A DNA stretch of 64,000 bases from Trichaptum fuscoviolaceum (lineage: Eukaryota > Basidiomycota > Agaricomycetes > Hymenochaetales > Trichaptaceae). Below are positions 12,410 to 23,937 of the stretch, piece by piece. How positions within the stretch are numbered: the stretch's first letter is position 1; each line of letters opens with the position of its first letter. The position numbers and the translations under genes are program-made. The stretch spans positions 3,580,941-3,644,940 of the forward strand of contig CAJSYZ010000011.1 of the NCBI GenBank assembly GCA_910574455.1, in the 5' to 3' direction. The notes under the pieces are model-generated. The model had not been told where the DNA came from, did not search any database, and saw only the letters and a list, made by a program, of their open reading frames with translations.

Positions 12410-13571
12410 GTTCTTGACCTCAGATATGCTGACATATCACTTTTTATCTTATCATGAGTAAGCTTGAGGCTTGGCATTCCTAGTCAACCTTGTCGATGGC
12501 TGATATTACCAACTTGGAGCCTAGAGCTTGTATTCAGTACAAGTCAGTTATGCGTGGACTCAAGTGCTCTCACCTAAGATGGTAGCAATCGCTCCAGTAT
12601 CCGACTCCAAAAACCCAGAGCAGCTCGCACATGTCAGAAATGAATTGTCAGACCTAGCTCTGGGATGGGAGAACTAAGGTATAGTTTACTGAAATCATAT
12701 GCAATGAACTTCTTTACATTCGGGACATACTGGGGAGAAGATTTGGTGGTCGATGAGTAATTGGTCGATGAGTCAAATTGTATGGTGGTATATTCTGGAG
12801 TGATGTTTCCCCTTATCGGATCCGATCAAAGGTTGACGAAATGCGATAGATTCAGCAACACCTTCCTTCCCGCATCGTCCTGAACATCCTTTGGAGCGAG
12901 ATATCGATTGGTTCTCGAATTGAGGGTGCGAATGCGAATGAAGATTATGATATAGAGTGCACGACTATTATGAAGTGCATAATCCAACGTTGCACGAAGG
13001 AGAAGTCGATATAACAAGTAAGTCTTGGGTTAAGCTGGCTCATTACACTTTGGAATTGTGTGAATGCCGGTCGTGATCTGGAGCGAGGCCGCAAGAGCAG
13101 CAAGAGCACAAAATTGTGGAAAGGTGCGAAGAACGCTAAAAGTTTAAACTTCGGTTGAACACGGGGGCGTGCGACTCTGGCAGGGACCCTTGGCAATCCC
13201 TACATTCTATCCATTTTCCGGGATGGCCTCCTCTACTAGTAGTACTTACCAAGATCAAAAATTCAAGTCGGATTCAGTTGACAGTGGCCGCAGACATCCG
13301 AACTGAAGACTATCTACTATACTAGTATGTAGCCGGGGTCAGGCTTTGGATTAGGTGACAAACTGACTGGTCTTGACTCTTGAGTGTAAAATAATTACAG
13401 GGTATCGGGTTGTTACGAGAGCTGAAAAGCATCAAATCTCATTTCTTAAGCAAGAAAAAGAAGGGGTACATACAGATCCATATCGCACCAAAAAAAATAG
13501 CTTAGCATGAAGGGGTAGAAAGTGTGGACACGGCGCAGACGATAATGATTGTGATAGAAAAATGCTATAAC
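12410..13571. other. Intergenic region without a supported gene
   Basis: About 1.15 kb between the oxidoreductase and the 3' end of the saccharopine-dehydrogenase-like gene. I see only short frames without splice logic. It should hold the promoter of copy A and the 3' UTR of the neighbour. Confidence 0.5.
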
Positions 13572-15121
13572 TTACGACTGTTCTACAACCTCGCTCTCAA
13601 CTTCAAACCGTCCTGTCGCCTTCAGCCGCTTTATCAGCACGTCTCCGAGAGCACTCATTGGCGTCAAGACACCGCCTTCCTGTGCGATAGGGGTAAGTTT
13701 TGCGGGTTTCAGGAGCGCCAGTGCGGATTCGGCTATCATAACTACAAGAGGGGAGGACGTAACTTTCAGTACCGAAGATACTATTGTAGATGGTGATGGG
13801 GGAAGGGACGCACTGGTTGTGAGGCTATACCCTGGATCGCCCTTTCCGGAAAGCACGGTTTCGACGATGATGGGTTTCTTCGTCTCCGGAGAGGTTGTTG
13901 AGACAGTTATGTTTCGTGCTTTGAGGATACCGCGTTCCATGACCCTATATAAGTTGATGCATAAGTCTACCTTCCTCTACTTGAATTCAGATTGGATGAG
14001 GCATACTCGTCGGAAGGGCCTTCGCCGGGCTTCGGCACAAACTGCTTGAGCAACCACCGCATAGGTGGGAAGAGCAGCAGGCTTGCAGCGCCCACAGCGA
14101 TTGTGAAACTGATAAGCGCAGCACTGATCGGGCCCAACGCACGAGCTGACTCGCCATACGTGAATTGATCACCATAAGGCAAGGGTTTCACTGCATCATC
14201 GGTCGTTTTCACTTGTCCGATTACCTTAGAAGAGTACTGCTGCAAGAGACCCCACGTCCGCTGCACAGTCGCAATGTTGTGCCCGGCAAGCGGCAGATGA
14301 TACCCATACGTCCGTTTCTGTCCGGGCACGTCGGGTAACGTGTAGACGAGCGCGGTCTTCGGCTGCGGCACGCCTTTTAGTGGACTTATAGCAAAAGGTA
14401 ACGATGCAGCTTTCAGTCTCGCGAACGGCATCTCTTCAAGTGTCGAGAGGACAGTAGCCATCGTACCACCGGACACGCCGCCGCGAAACTGGTATGACGT
14501 GCGGGACTGTGCTACGCTGACGGTTCCTTGTGATGCTTTCGCGAGCGTCTGAGCAGAAAGGTAGGCCGTCAGATCGGCCGGTATGGAGTCAAACCCGCAA
14601 GACGGAATTATGATGGAGTGTGTCTTGGTCGCAAGGAAGTCGAACTCGGTTATGATGTCTTGTACGAAGGGCGTTTCACCGGTGATATCCACATAGTGTA
14701 TACCATGACGGGCACATGCGCTGTAGGTTGACATCCAATTCAGCGCCAAAGTGAATGTTCAAGGATATAAAACGCACCCGACGACAGGCTTGCTCCACCT
14801 AAAGTACGGCCCAACGGTGTTGATCACCACCTTTGTCTTCTGAACGACCTCATCGACTTCGTCAACCTTCGTCACATCAACCGTAAAGACTTGTACGGAT
14901 GCCGGGAGCTCCAAGCTCGTTACTAGCTCTGCAAGTTTGGTTTTCGAGCGGCCGGCGATGGCAAACGTGAACGAATCACGCTCTCGGTGGGCGAGCAGAT
15001 AGCGAGTAATCAGTTTTCCAGTGAAACCTAAAGAAGCCTGATCAGAGCAGTTATAAAGCAGTTTGCCTGGCCACGAACCTGTTGCACCAAGAACAAGTAC
15101 ATCTACAACAGGTGTTGGCAT
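13572..15121 (-). CDS. Saccharopine dehydrogenase-like / trans-acting enoyl reductase-like oxidoreductase (copy A)
   Basis: A Rossmann-fold NAD(P)-dependent oxidoreductase of the saccharopine-dehydrogenase NADP-binding superfamily, often annotated in fungi as a trans-acting enoyl reductase or SDH-like protein. Exon 1 (MPTPVVDVLVLGATG) is split inside the dinucleotide motif. After an intron at about 15030-15078 it resumes GFTGKLITRYLLAHRERDSF, giving a complete GATGFTG glycine motif. Then follow IAGRSKTKLAEL, VVINTVGPYFRWSKPVV, and after another intron ACARHGIHYVDITGETPFVQ and IIPSCGFDSIPADL, the last being characteristic of the family. A hydrophobic stretch (AALISFTIAVGAASLLLFPP) near residue 310 suggests membrane association. 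The C-terminal exons give ITVSTTSPETKKPIIVETVL, MIAESALALL and TPIAQEGGVLTPMSALGDVL. About 430 residues, a normal length. It is head to head with copy B. Confidence 0.85.
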
Positions 15122-15662
15122 GTTTGGCTTTTCGTCCGGAAACTAGTCGTGTCTATTTGAGAGTTCCCTCTTTCACCGTGCTGTTTGCGAGTAGATATTA
15201 GCTTTCAAGGTAAGATTTTGGTGATGTACGCGTATGTGCTGCGTATCGCGCAGTGTAGAGTGCAGCCGGGATGGGCAGTGCTCTTACGTCGAGCTCTGGC
15301 AGGGGTCCAATCCGCCGAAATAGGTAATAGGCTTTCCATACATATATGCTATATTTATACTAGCATCGGCAGTGTGTGCGCTGTGCTCTGTGGCGTGTCT
15401 TTCGTCTGTTACGCAGATCATCAGACAAAGTAAAGATGTATCGAAGATGATTGCCTGGTATGCCAGTTATACATGAGCGGATAGTGATCCGGCGTCACTG
15501 TGTAGTGAATGCGAACGGACAAAGGTGCGCTCGATATCGTCATCGAACTTACGACCAGCTCACTAAGCCACAGCAGCACGAAATGCCTTTAAAACACATC
15601 TCAGGTGGACCGCCTCAAACATGTACGGAATATACGACGATCATTCTCACGATAAGTCTATT
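15122..15662. promoter_or_regulatory. Shared promoter region between two divergent paralogues
   Basis: A 541-bp spacer separates the divergent start codons of the two saccharopine-dehydrogenase-like genes at 15121 and 15663. No conserved gene is seen in it, so it probably acts as a bidirectional promoter. No specific operator was recognised. Confidence 0.45.
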
Positions 15663-17216
15663 ATGCCAGTACCGGTTGTTGATATGCTTGTTCTCGGAGC
15701 GACAGGTTTGTGGCCGAGTTACTGTTTCTCGTCATTAGCTGGGTTGACCTTTATGTTCTACATTTATGTATAGGTTTTACTGGGAAACTGATTACTCGCA
15801 CTCTGCACGCCCACAGAGAGCGCGGTTCGTTCACTTTTGCCATCGCCGGCCGCTCAAAAGCAAAACTTGTCGAGCTAGCGGCAAGTTTAGAACTTCCGGC
15901 CTCCGTGCAGATCTTTACGGTCGATGTAACGAATGTGGATGAAGTCGATGAAGTCGTGCAGAAGACAAAGGTGGTGATAAATACCGTCGGGCCGTACTTC
16001 AAATGGAGCAAGCCTGTTGTCGGGTACGTTCATTTCGTCTCATGTTTTCTTTTGGCGCTGATACGAGATGTGAACATGTAGCGCATGCGCCCGGCTCGGT
16101 ATTCACTATGTGGACCTTTCTGGCGAGACGGTCTTCGTGCAAGACATCATAGACGAGTTCAACTCCCTCGCAATCGAGTCGCACTCCATCATTATCCCGT
16201 CCTGTGGGTTCGACTCCATTCCGTCCGACCTCATGGTCTACCTCTCCGCCCAGACACTTGCAAAGGCTACACAAGGTGCTGTTAGCGTAGCGCAGTCCCA
16301 CACATCGTACCAGCTCCGTGGCGGAATTTCCGGTGGATCGATAGGGACTTCCCTCTCGGCATTCAAAGAGGTGCCTCTGGCGAAGCTCCGAAGCGCATCG
16401 GTGCCCTTTGCGATCAGTCCTCTCAAGGGTGCCCCGCAGCCGGGTCTGTCATTCGTCTACACAGTACCCAAAGTCCCCGGACAGAAAAAGAAGTATGGGT
16501 CCCAGCTGATTCTTTCTCCGCATAACATCGCGGTCGTCCAGCGGACGTGGGGTCTTCTGCAGCAGTATTCGTCCAAGGTGACTGAGCAAGCGACGACGGC
16601 CGAAGATGCAATAAAACTACGACCGTACGGTGAGCACTTCACGTATGGCGAGTCGAATCTTGCAGGGGGGCCAATCAGCGCTGCGCTCACGAGCTTCGCA
16701 ATTGCCATGGGCGTTGTCAGTTTGCTGTTCTTCCCCCCGCTGCGGTGGTTGGTTAAGCGGATGGCGCCAAAACCGGGTGAAGGCCCTTCCGAGGAGTGCG
16801 TACCATTCGATTTATGTTACTTACAATGGATGTGACCTGACGCATCTGTGATTAGGGACATGCAAAACGGCTCACTCGAAGCGCGGAACATAACGGTTTC
16901 GACGGTTTTTCCGCAGACGAAGAAACCCATCTTCATCGAAACTACGATCTTCGGAAAGGGTGATCCGGGTCACACTCTCACAGCCAGTGCGTTGATTAAT
17001 CCATCGTTTCCTCCTATAACTTATTGATCTCCCTTGCACTCCCTAGCTATGATAGTCGAGTCGGCCTTGGCTCTCCTCGAGCCCGCGAAACTCACCCCAA
17101 TTGCTCAGGAGGGTGGTATCTTGACGCCCATGGCTACCTTCGGAGACGTGTTAATTGAACGGTTGAAGGCGACCGGTCGATTCGAAATTGAGAGTAAGGT
17201 GATCGGTCAGTCTTAA
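15663..17216 (+). CDS. Saccharopine dehydrogenase-like / trans-acting enoyl reductase-like oxidoreductase (copy B)
   Basis: Paralogue of the divergent upstream gene with the same exon plan. Exon 1 encodes MPVPVVDMLVLGATG and is split at the same point in the GATGFTG motif (intron about 15707-15773). Then come GFTGKLITRTLHAHRERGSF, IAGRSKAKLVELAA, VVINTVGPYFKWSKPVVG, and after an intron ending at 16080 ARLGIHYVDLSGETVFVQ and IIPSCGFDSIPSDLM. A hydrophobic segment (FAIAMGVVSLLFFPPLRWLV) lies near residue 315. The C-terminal exons give GSLEARNITVSTVFPQTKKP, MIVESALALLEPAKLTPIAQ and end KVIGQS. Every junction can be matched one to one with copy A. The gene appears intact, so both copies may function. 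Substrate is unknown; lysine biosynthesis proper is unlikely because true saccharopine reductases differ in sequence. Confidence 0.85.
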
Positions 17217-17986
17217 GTTCTTTTTATCATGTGCATTCCCTTCATTGCTAATTTCTTTTTTTTTTGAATAGAATCTGCTCCTTCATGAGTCAAGGTTTTA
17301 GCTTTTTGTTCTCGCTACTGTGGTCCTCTTGTAATTAGGGACCACTACTCACTCCCTCTGCCTTTTCTTTTGCATGAACATCACCTTCAAGTTACCACAT
17401 AGTTTGCTAATAATACAGTAACTTTTTCTCCCTGCACTTCGTTTGTTGTTGCGACTTGGGGGCTTGTGCTGCATTGCCTCGCTTCTTTCGTAACATCCAT
17501 AACTGCGTTCACACTGCATCTGAAGGTATGTAACAGTGTTATTTGGTCTAGTTGTACAGTACGTACATAGTTGTAAGTTGAATTGAACCTAATTCTCCCT
17601 AAGTCTATTTAGTTGCGTCCGTGATCATATCTGCGATCATATTTGCGATGATATCTGATGCGCCCTTTGGGTGTTGACAGCAACTCAGACCGCCGTCCGG
17701 TCCAGCTTGCTCTGGCAAATGCGCGCATGTTTGTGATACAATTTCAACTTCAAGTTAGTGCGTGTCATACTTATGGTAGCTACAGCGGCGGCCAGCACTA
17801 GTGTCCTTACTACTTGAGCTCTCCGTCCTCATCTCGGCTCCTTCATCACTAATGAGCCAGTGATTGTCAGACAAGAAGGACAGAACTGCGTCGAATTCAT
17901 AAGGCCACAGTGTGATGGTATCCAATTGCTTTACAACATTAAAATTATAATTTACATACGTTCGACAACCGATCATCGCCATGGTC
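17217..17986. other. Convergent intergenic spacer
   Basis: About 770 nt between the stop of saccharopine-like copy B and the stop of the GPCR-like gene. T-rich tracts (for example near 17250) look like 3' UTR. No gene supported. Confidence 0.5.
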
Positions 17987-19628
17987 TCATAAAGCCGGTG
18001 CACCATGACTGGCAGCCCAGCCGCCTTGACCAGGCTGTCGCCAGTGAGCGTCTCCAGTCTCATCGAAGTAAACACCATCGGTCCCGGCAGCCCACGCAGC
18101 ACCCTCGAACACCGGGTTCTCTCTCATCTCCTCCGCCGTCCTTATCGAAGTTATCGAACGCGTCTCGCTGGGGCTCGGCGCGCGGCCCTTGAGCTGCCCA
18201 TTGCCATTCACCGGGTGCACGATGTCGCTCCCGGCCTCGGAGTCCTCGCGGAGCGTCCGCGGGTCGACGAAGAGAAGGAGCGTCGGGCGCGTGGTGAGGA
18301 GGAGCAGGACGTTCACGAACCCGAAGGAGTTGTGCAGGAAGACCGTGAAGAAAGTCGCCGCGTTCGGCGTGTTGTGGCCCGTGAAACTGACCCACCTCGC
18401 GACACTGACAGGAAGCACGACAATCGTATACGCTACGGGGTATCTGAAGTGATATTCAGGCCGTTAGTGTTCGCGTTCTCCAACTCGTAAAACGGAAACT
18501 GGTACTTACGCAAGTAATGCAAGGGACGGAGCGTCCGGCCTCGCGCGAACACTTGCATCGGCATAGCTCGCAGGACGGGCTCGCCAATGCCACTGGACCT
18601 TCCACCATTTCTTCGCGTCTACGGTAATATGACCAATACTCCACAAGAACAGAGGGAAGTAGACAACGAAGGAAATGACCAGGGTTGCCCACAACCACAC
18701 ATATTCTCCAGCAATCTTATCCTTCAAGTATTGGTCGCCAATCCAGCACCACAGCTAGGTAAGATACTTATTAGTTATTTAAAGGAATGATGTATGTGAA
18801 AGACCTCTCACAGGATCGGGATTGTAGTAGTTATGTTTCGTTGAGGCTTCGATTGCGACGTAGAGGATGACGAACAGCCATGTGAGTGCGATAACGCAGC
18901 ATGCGATCTTGAGATTGTGGGCTCCTTTCCGCGTCCATACCACAATGCAAGTATGTATTGCAATAACCTTTGATTCACATCAACACCCACGATGATGAAG
19001 AGTATGATTGATGCATTACTCACCCCTGTAGCGAATGCAACTGCTGTTTCTCCAATCTGTTGGATAGTACCTAATTTTGTGCGATTTAATAACTGCATCA
19101 AGCACAGGGTATCATGTAACTCACCTTGGGCTGTGCAATAATGACCTATTTGTACGACACCTTCGTGAACCCATTTAATATCCATCGAAGCTCCGATAGC
19201 TTGCAGGAGATCGGCAACGAAGAGAGACAACTAGTTTCTGCCCTCAACAAGATATAATCGCTACTCACTCACAAGCTACTTACCACATACGCGTCAGCTG
19301 GAGAGCTGATCAAGCTCCACTTGAATCCCGGAGGATATCGGTAGTATCGAACAATATTTCTCTGCAACACCCAAATGAGAAAGAAGGCATCAACAGAGAA
19401 GCCAGATAACGTACGATAATCAGAACAAAAAGAAGCATCAAGGCCACGAAAGAGATGACACCGGACTCTGCAACAACCTATCATCCATGCCGAGGGTAGA
19501 TGGAAAGAGAATACATCAGCAAATCAGAATGATGGACGCTCAGGACTACGCACAGCCAGCCCGACGCTCTGTAGGCGTGTCAAGCACGTTCTAACGGACG
19601 ATACGGTGTTACATTGCTCTTCGGACAT
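17987..19628 (-). CDS. Seven-transmembrane G-protein-coupled receptor-like protein (cAMP/glucose-receptor type)
   Basis: Predicted plasma-membrane receptor for an unknown extracellular ligand. Exons assembled on the minus strand start at the ATG at 19626-19628 (MSEEQCNTVSSVRTCL). TM1 is VVAESGVISFVALMLLFVLI, followed by RNIVRYYRYPPGFKWSLIS, TM2 LSLFVADLLQAIG, then KWVHEGVVQIGHYCTAQG, TM3 IQQIGETAVAFAT-HTCIVV, TM4 ACCVIALTWLFVILYVAI, an extracellular CWIGDQY, TM5 EYVWLWATLVISFVVYFPLF, TM6 SLALLAYPVAYTIVVLPVSV and TM7 FLHNSFGFVNVLLLLTTRPT. An acidic, Ser-rich cytosolic tail ends the protein. The layout and the conserved RKGAHNLK, CWIGD and NPDPYWCW motifs match fungal receptors related to Dictyostelium cAMP receptors and Git3-type glucose sensors. 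About 410 residues, at least seven introns. The ligand and G-alpha partner cannot be inferred. Confidence 0.75.
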
Positions 19629-20124
19629 CGTTGCAAGCGGTGAAAAGACAACGTTTGCCCAGCAGTAGCCGAACAGCGACCCAGTACTTCATGTTATATA
19701 GCTTGCGTAGATGATGGCGCCCATCAATTATCAGGCCCCAGGACAGAAGCCCTTCAAACTGATTCAATGGTAGTAACTGTTTGATGGCTGTACATTCTAT
19801 TACTTCTTCCGGAAGCGTAGTAAGCACCGCCCGTGCAAATGTTCGGGGAATGCCATATTCGGTCATGCTGTACATTGAAAAGATGAAGGCGGTGCGATAT
19901 GAGAGGGCCAGGAACATCACTGGCATAACAGACTTTACACAATAACCAATAAGACCATCACCCCCGAAGCGATAAGTAAGATTATTGAATTCGTTTTTTC
20001 GACATCGCGGTCTCGGCGGTGTATGCGGAAACCCTGAGCTTCGGATTTGTTGTGTATCGAATAAGTAATTCGAGGATCGACGATTACAGTATATATCTGG
20101 TCCGTTGGAGAACCGTATTACTTT
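19629..20124. other. Spacer between GPCR-like gene and kinase gene
   Basis: About 500 nt upstream of the receptor start and downstream of the kinase stop. A 105-codon open frame on the minus strand (19609-19926) overlaps the receptor start and has no recognisable features, so it was not called. Confidence 0.4.
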
Positions 20125-23100
20125 CTACGATCCTTCCCGGTCGGAAATCGTTGTGATTTCACGGACTCGAGCAACGACAGTTGTCATGTTCGGCCGTTCA
20201 TTAGGTCGGACAGCCCAACAATCCTGCATAAGTGACCAAACTTCATCGGAAAGGCCCCTATTTCCCGCAGGTTCCGGAGGACGCGGTGGACGAGCATCGC
20301 TGAAGACAACCTTGAACATCACTTCCGGCTCTCTCAGGTCCGAAAAGGGAGCCTTCTCTGTGAATATCTGAACAAAACTCTCAGAAACATTTCCATGGCG
20401 ATTATGCGATGCGCACTGACCTCGAGGCACACGCACGAAAAGGCATAAACATCACTCTTCCCTGTCGGACCACGAGTAATTCCGACAAATTGTTCAGGAT
20501 CCAACAATTCTGGCGCTTGCCACCGCACCGACCCTTCTCCTTTGTACGATGTTCGGTCCACGGAACCTCCTTGCGAGTCAAAGATTATTGAAAGCCCAAA
20601 GTCCGAGATCATAGGCTGTCCGTCCTCGCTAACCAACACGTTTGACTAATTGAGAGTTAGAATATAGACTATATTCCACGGCAGACTTGAGCCATACCGC
20701 ACGAAGATCACCATGAACAACCGTAGGCTTCAAGGAATGTAGATACTCCAAACCACTTGCAATACCAAACATCTGGCGAAGCTTCAGAAATTACGACTAA
20801 TGGATTAATGCGAACAATACTAACCATAGCTCTACGATCGCTTTCTGGATGCATTCTCATATACTGCAGGAGATGTCCGTTCTTCATCCAAGGGGAAATC
20901 AGCGCATATCGAGGCGCGAACTCTGATACACAAACGCCGAGGAACGGCAAGACATTACTGTGACTGAGCCTATGCCAAACCAGAACCTCCGAGCAGAGTG
21001 CCTGAAGGTTGCATCAAGGTTTAACATTTTAGCTAATTCTTATATCGCCAAAACATACCCGAAGAACTTGCTTATTGCCAAAAACGCGTAGCACCTTTAT
21101 TGCAACTTCAATGTCTCCTTGAGATCCATGATAAACATCTGCAAATCCGCCTCCCGCAAGAGGATGATTTCCGCTCTTCTGCACGTTGTCGATAATCATA
21201 GAAGTTGGAAGCTGACCCGTCTCTTTCACAATTCTTTGCAGGAATCGATCTAGTCGGCGTCGATCTTTGAGTCCATTCTCAAATTTGAGCATCTGGGGAG
21301 GCGAAAATTCTGAGGAAAGAAGAGAAGAGAAGGACAAGTTCGGACTCACCTCATGGAGCAGATCGATGAGACTTGCGCAATCAGACGACGAGAGGACCGC
21401 ATATATTGTCTTGATGACCTCACCCTGTTGATCCAGTATATTTGTGATCGGTCCTTCAAAATCAAGTAAATCATCACTCTGAGAACGATGGTTGTGCCAT
21501 TCCTCAAGGATAGCTTCAAAGTTACTATTTGCAGTGAAGGTGCCGCTGATAGAACTTGTCTTAAATGTGCTAGAGGTTGTAGATGGCACAGAAGGAGGAG
21601 CAATCGTCGGTCTGTCGGTCGCAGAAAGGTTCTGATGACAGTTCGGTGCCTTGGTCTTGTTCCGCGAATCCTCTTCTCGGAAGCACGCTTGGTATTCCTC
21701 TTCCCAGAGGCCGAAGTCAACATGATCCTTCTTTTCCTTTCCTTGTTTGTCCTTGACACGCTCTTCCGTCAAAGTCTCGTCAACTTCATCTTCCCTCCGT
21801 AGCTCCGCTGTCTTGACCTCTTCGCCCCGTCCTTCTACTTCCGTGTCCACTTCCACTCTCTCATGCTCCCTTACTTCTCCTTCGTCAACTCGTTGTTTTC
21901 TAAGGCGCTTTTCTTCCTTGGAAGATTGACTATTCTTCCATAACCCATCTCCTCTTCGCTCTCCCTCAGCCAGATAGTCTAATGGAGTTGCCCTAGACAC
22001 TCCTTCAATCTTTCCCTCTCGCACATGCTCTTCTTCTTCGCGATGCAATGGTGCTTTCCGTTCTAACATGCTCCCTTGACCCTGTTTTTGCAGTTTGGAC
22101 TCGTTTTCCCTATATATCCTCTCCTCTTCTCTCGCTCGTACTTCTTCACGTTCGCAAATCTCTTTCTGGCGTTGAGCAAAATCAGCCTCCCTTCGCTTCA
22201 GCTCTTCCAATTTGGCCATCATTTCTTCACGCTGCGCGATTTCTTTCTGATGTGGCGCAAGTGCCTCTTCTCTTGGACTCAATTGTTCCGCTTTGCGTAC
22301 CAACTCATCCCATGTCGTCGATGTCATTGCTTTGTCCTTCGCCATCTGTCTGCTATCGCCACTTTCTGTAGATCTAATGAGTTAGCACATCTGTCATAGT
22401 TAATAGTTAGCCTAGACGAACCTTTCTTGATTTGGTCATTACTGCGCTGACGCGGTCCCAATAGGCGAGGAGCTGTTTCCAAAGGTGCAAGAGAGCGTTC
22501 GACATTTCGAGACACACTTTCTTCACTACCAGTGCGATTATTATGAGGCCACTTCTGAAGTTGTGGCAATGCAGAATAAGACCCTTGTCGTTCCCGCTGT
22601 CGCGATGCCAATGGCTTTGAATCAATCCGACCTCTAAGCACCTCTGGCAGCCAGATCTCATGACGAATGTTAGGGCTTGAAGACGACTGCGACTGCGATT
22701 GGGACGTAGACTTAGATTTTCCGCGTCCTGTTAACGAAGATGGGGGAGCAGGGGTAGTATCATCGGGAGCGTACGATGCATACGGCTAGCTTGACGGTAA
22801 GAGAGAAGTTTGTAACATTGTCTACGAATCACATACCTTTCCCATTCTCTTCGGACTCTGAATCATCCCACGCCATTCCTGCCCTCTGCGGTTTTCTACA
22901 CTCGATGGATGGGATACGATATTTGCATTGGGTGGCGGATGTCGTGGCTGGCCGGAACGCAGGGCAGGAACAGGCCCTTGAATAAATCGCGGGGAGCTCT
23001 TTGTAGCCAACCCCCTCGGATCGTCATGCCGCTGATTCATTGATGGATACTCAACGCGGTCTGAGTCTGAGTCCTGCACCTCCTCATCCTCATCCTCACT

Positions 23101-23937
23101 CTCACTTGTCTCATCTCCTCTTTCGAAAGAGTATCCCACCGGAAACTCAGATATTCGAGGGGATTGGGCCGGCCGTTTGTATTGAGTATCTTCTAAAGAG
23201 GAGGAGCGTGATGCACTTGGATTTGCAGACAATCGGATGTTTTGATTAGACGCTGGGAGAGAAGTCCATCGAGAAGTATTGAATTGAGGCGAAGTTCTTT
23301 GAATGGTAGTCGTGCCAGATTTAGCATTGAAGTTTGTCCAAGCATTGGACTTGAACGACCTCGACCATCCAGTTTCGCTCGGCTGAGTGTCTGGCTTCCA
23401 TCTATCCTCTTGACTCTCCTTTTCCCGTCGGTAATTCTGCAGAGCTTCTGAAGGTTGGGGTGAAGTGAAGTGCTTGGGAGGGGTCCGCCCAGCGGAGGCG
23501 CGAATAGACACAGGTGGATTCGGAGTAACAGAAGAGTCTGTGGAAGGTGAGTATTCTTGTGACCTTTGTATATTTGCTGAGAATCTGATCAACAAAGCCT
23601 GCTGTTCTCTTTTTAACGCCTCGGATAACTCTGTCTCCCCTGTATACATATCTCCATCAGCACTCCATCTCCTTAGGGTTCGCTCTTCTCCGATATTCTG
23701 CGCCGCGTGTTCCAACAGCATCGCGCGCAAACGCCTGAGCCGTTGCTCCTTCGCAAAGTGCAACCTCTGCAAGTGTTCAGGAGGAAAGATGCGCCCAGAT
23801 CTAGTCTCTTCATCCACCTGCCTCTGAATCTCATCCTCAATACCTTTCTCCTGATCACAAAGAACCTCTTCCATGTTTCGCAAAAGTTTGACCCGAATAT
23901 CTCTTATCCAGTCCTCGTCATCATCCAGATCGGACAT
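20125..23937 (-). CDS. TKL-like protein kinase with long coiled-coil N-terminus
   Basis: A large predicted kinase (about 1,140 residues). Exon 1 (23937-22836) starts MSDLDDDEDWIRDIRVKLL, then has charged helical and Ser/Pro-rich sequence ending MGK. A 57-nt intron with phase 0 leads to PYASYAPDDTTPAPP and NIRHEIWLPEVLRGRID. Another intron leads into SRQMAKDKAMTSTTWDELVR and a long Glu/Arg-rich coiled coil (about 22330-21700). The kinase domain begins near 21170 with the glycine loop AGGGFADVYHGSQGD and catalytic lysine VAIKVLR. It continues HGDLRASNVLVSEDG (HRD equivalent with its Asp), ISDFGLS (DFG), SVRWQAPELLD (APE), SDVYAF and DCWAVRPNERPNMT. All catalytic residues are present. The family is TKL-like, expanded in agaricomycetes. 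Its C-terminal half is closely paralogous to the kinase at 25500. Substrates unknown; cytosolic, since no signal peptide or TM is seen. Confidence 0.78.

Noticed and set aside
10867..17216. Secondary-metabolite gene cluster
   Set aside because: Redox enzymes alone are present; no polyketide synthase, NRPS, terpene cyclase or P450 is in the window.
19609..19926. 105-codon minus-strand frame overlapping the GPCR start
   Set aside because: It overlaps the receptor's first exon in another frame and has no family features; best explained as 5' leader.
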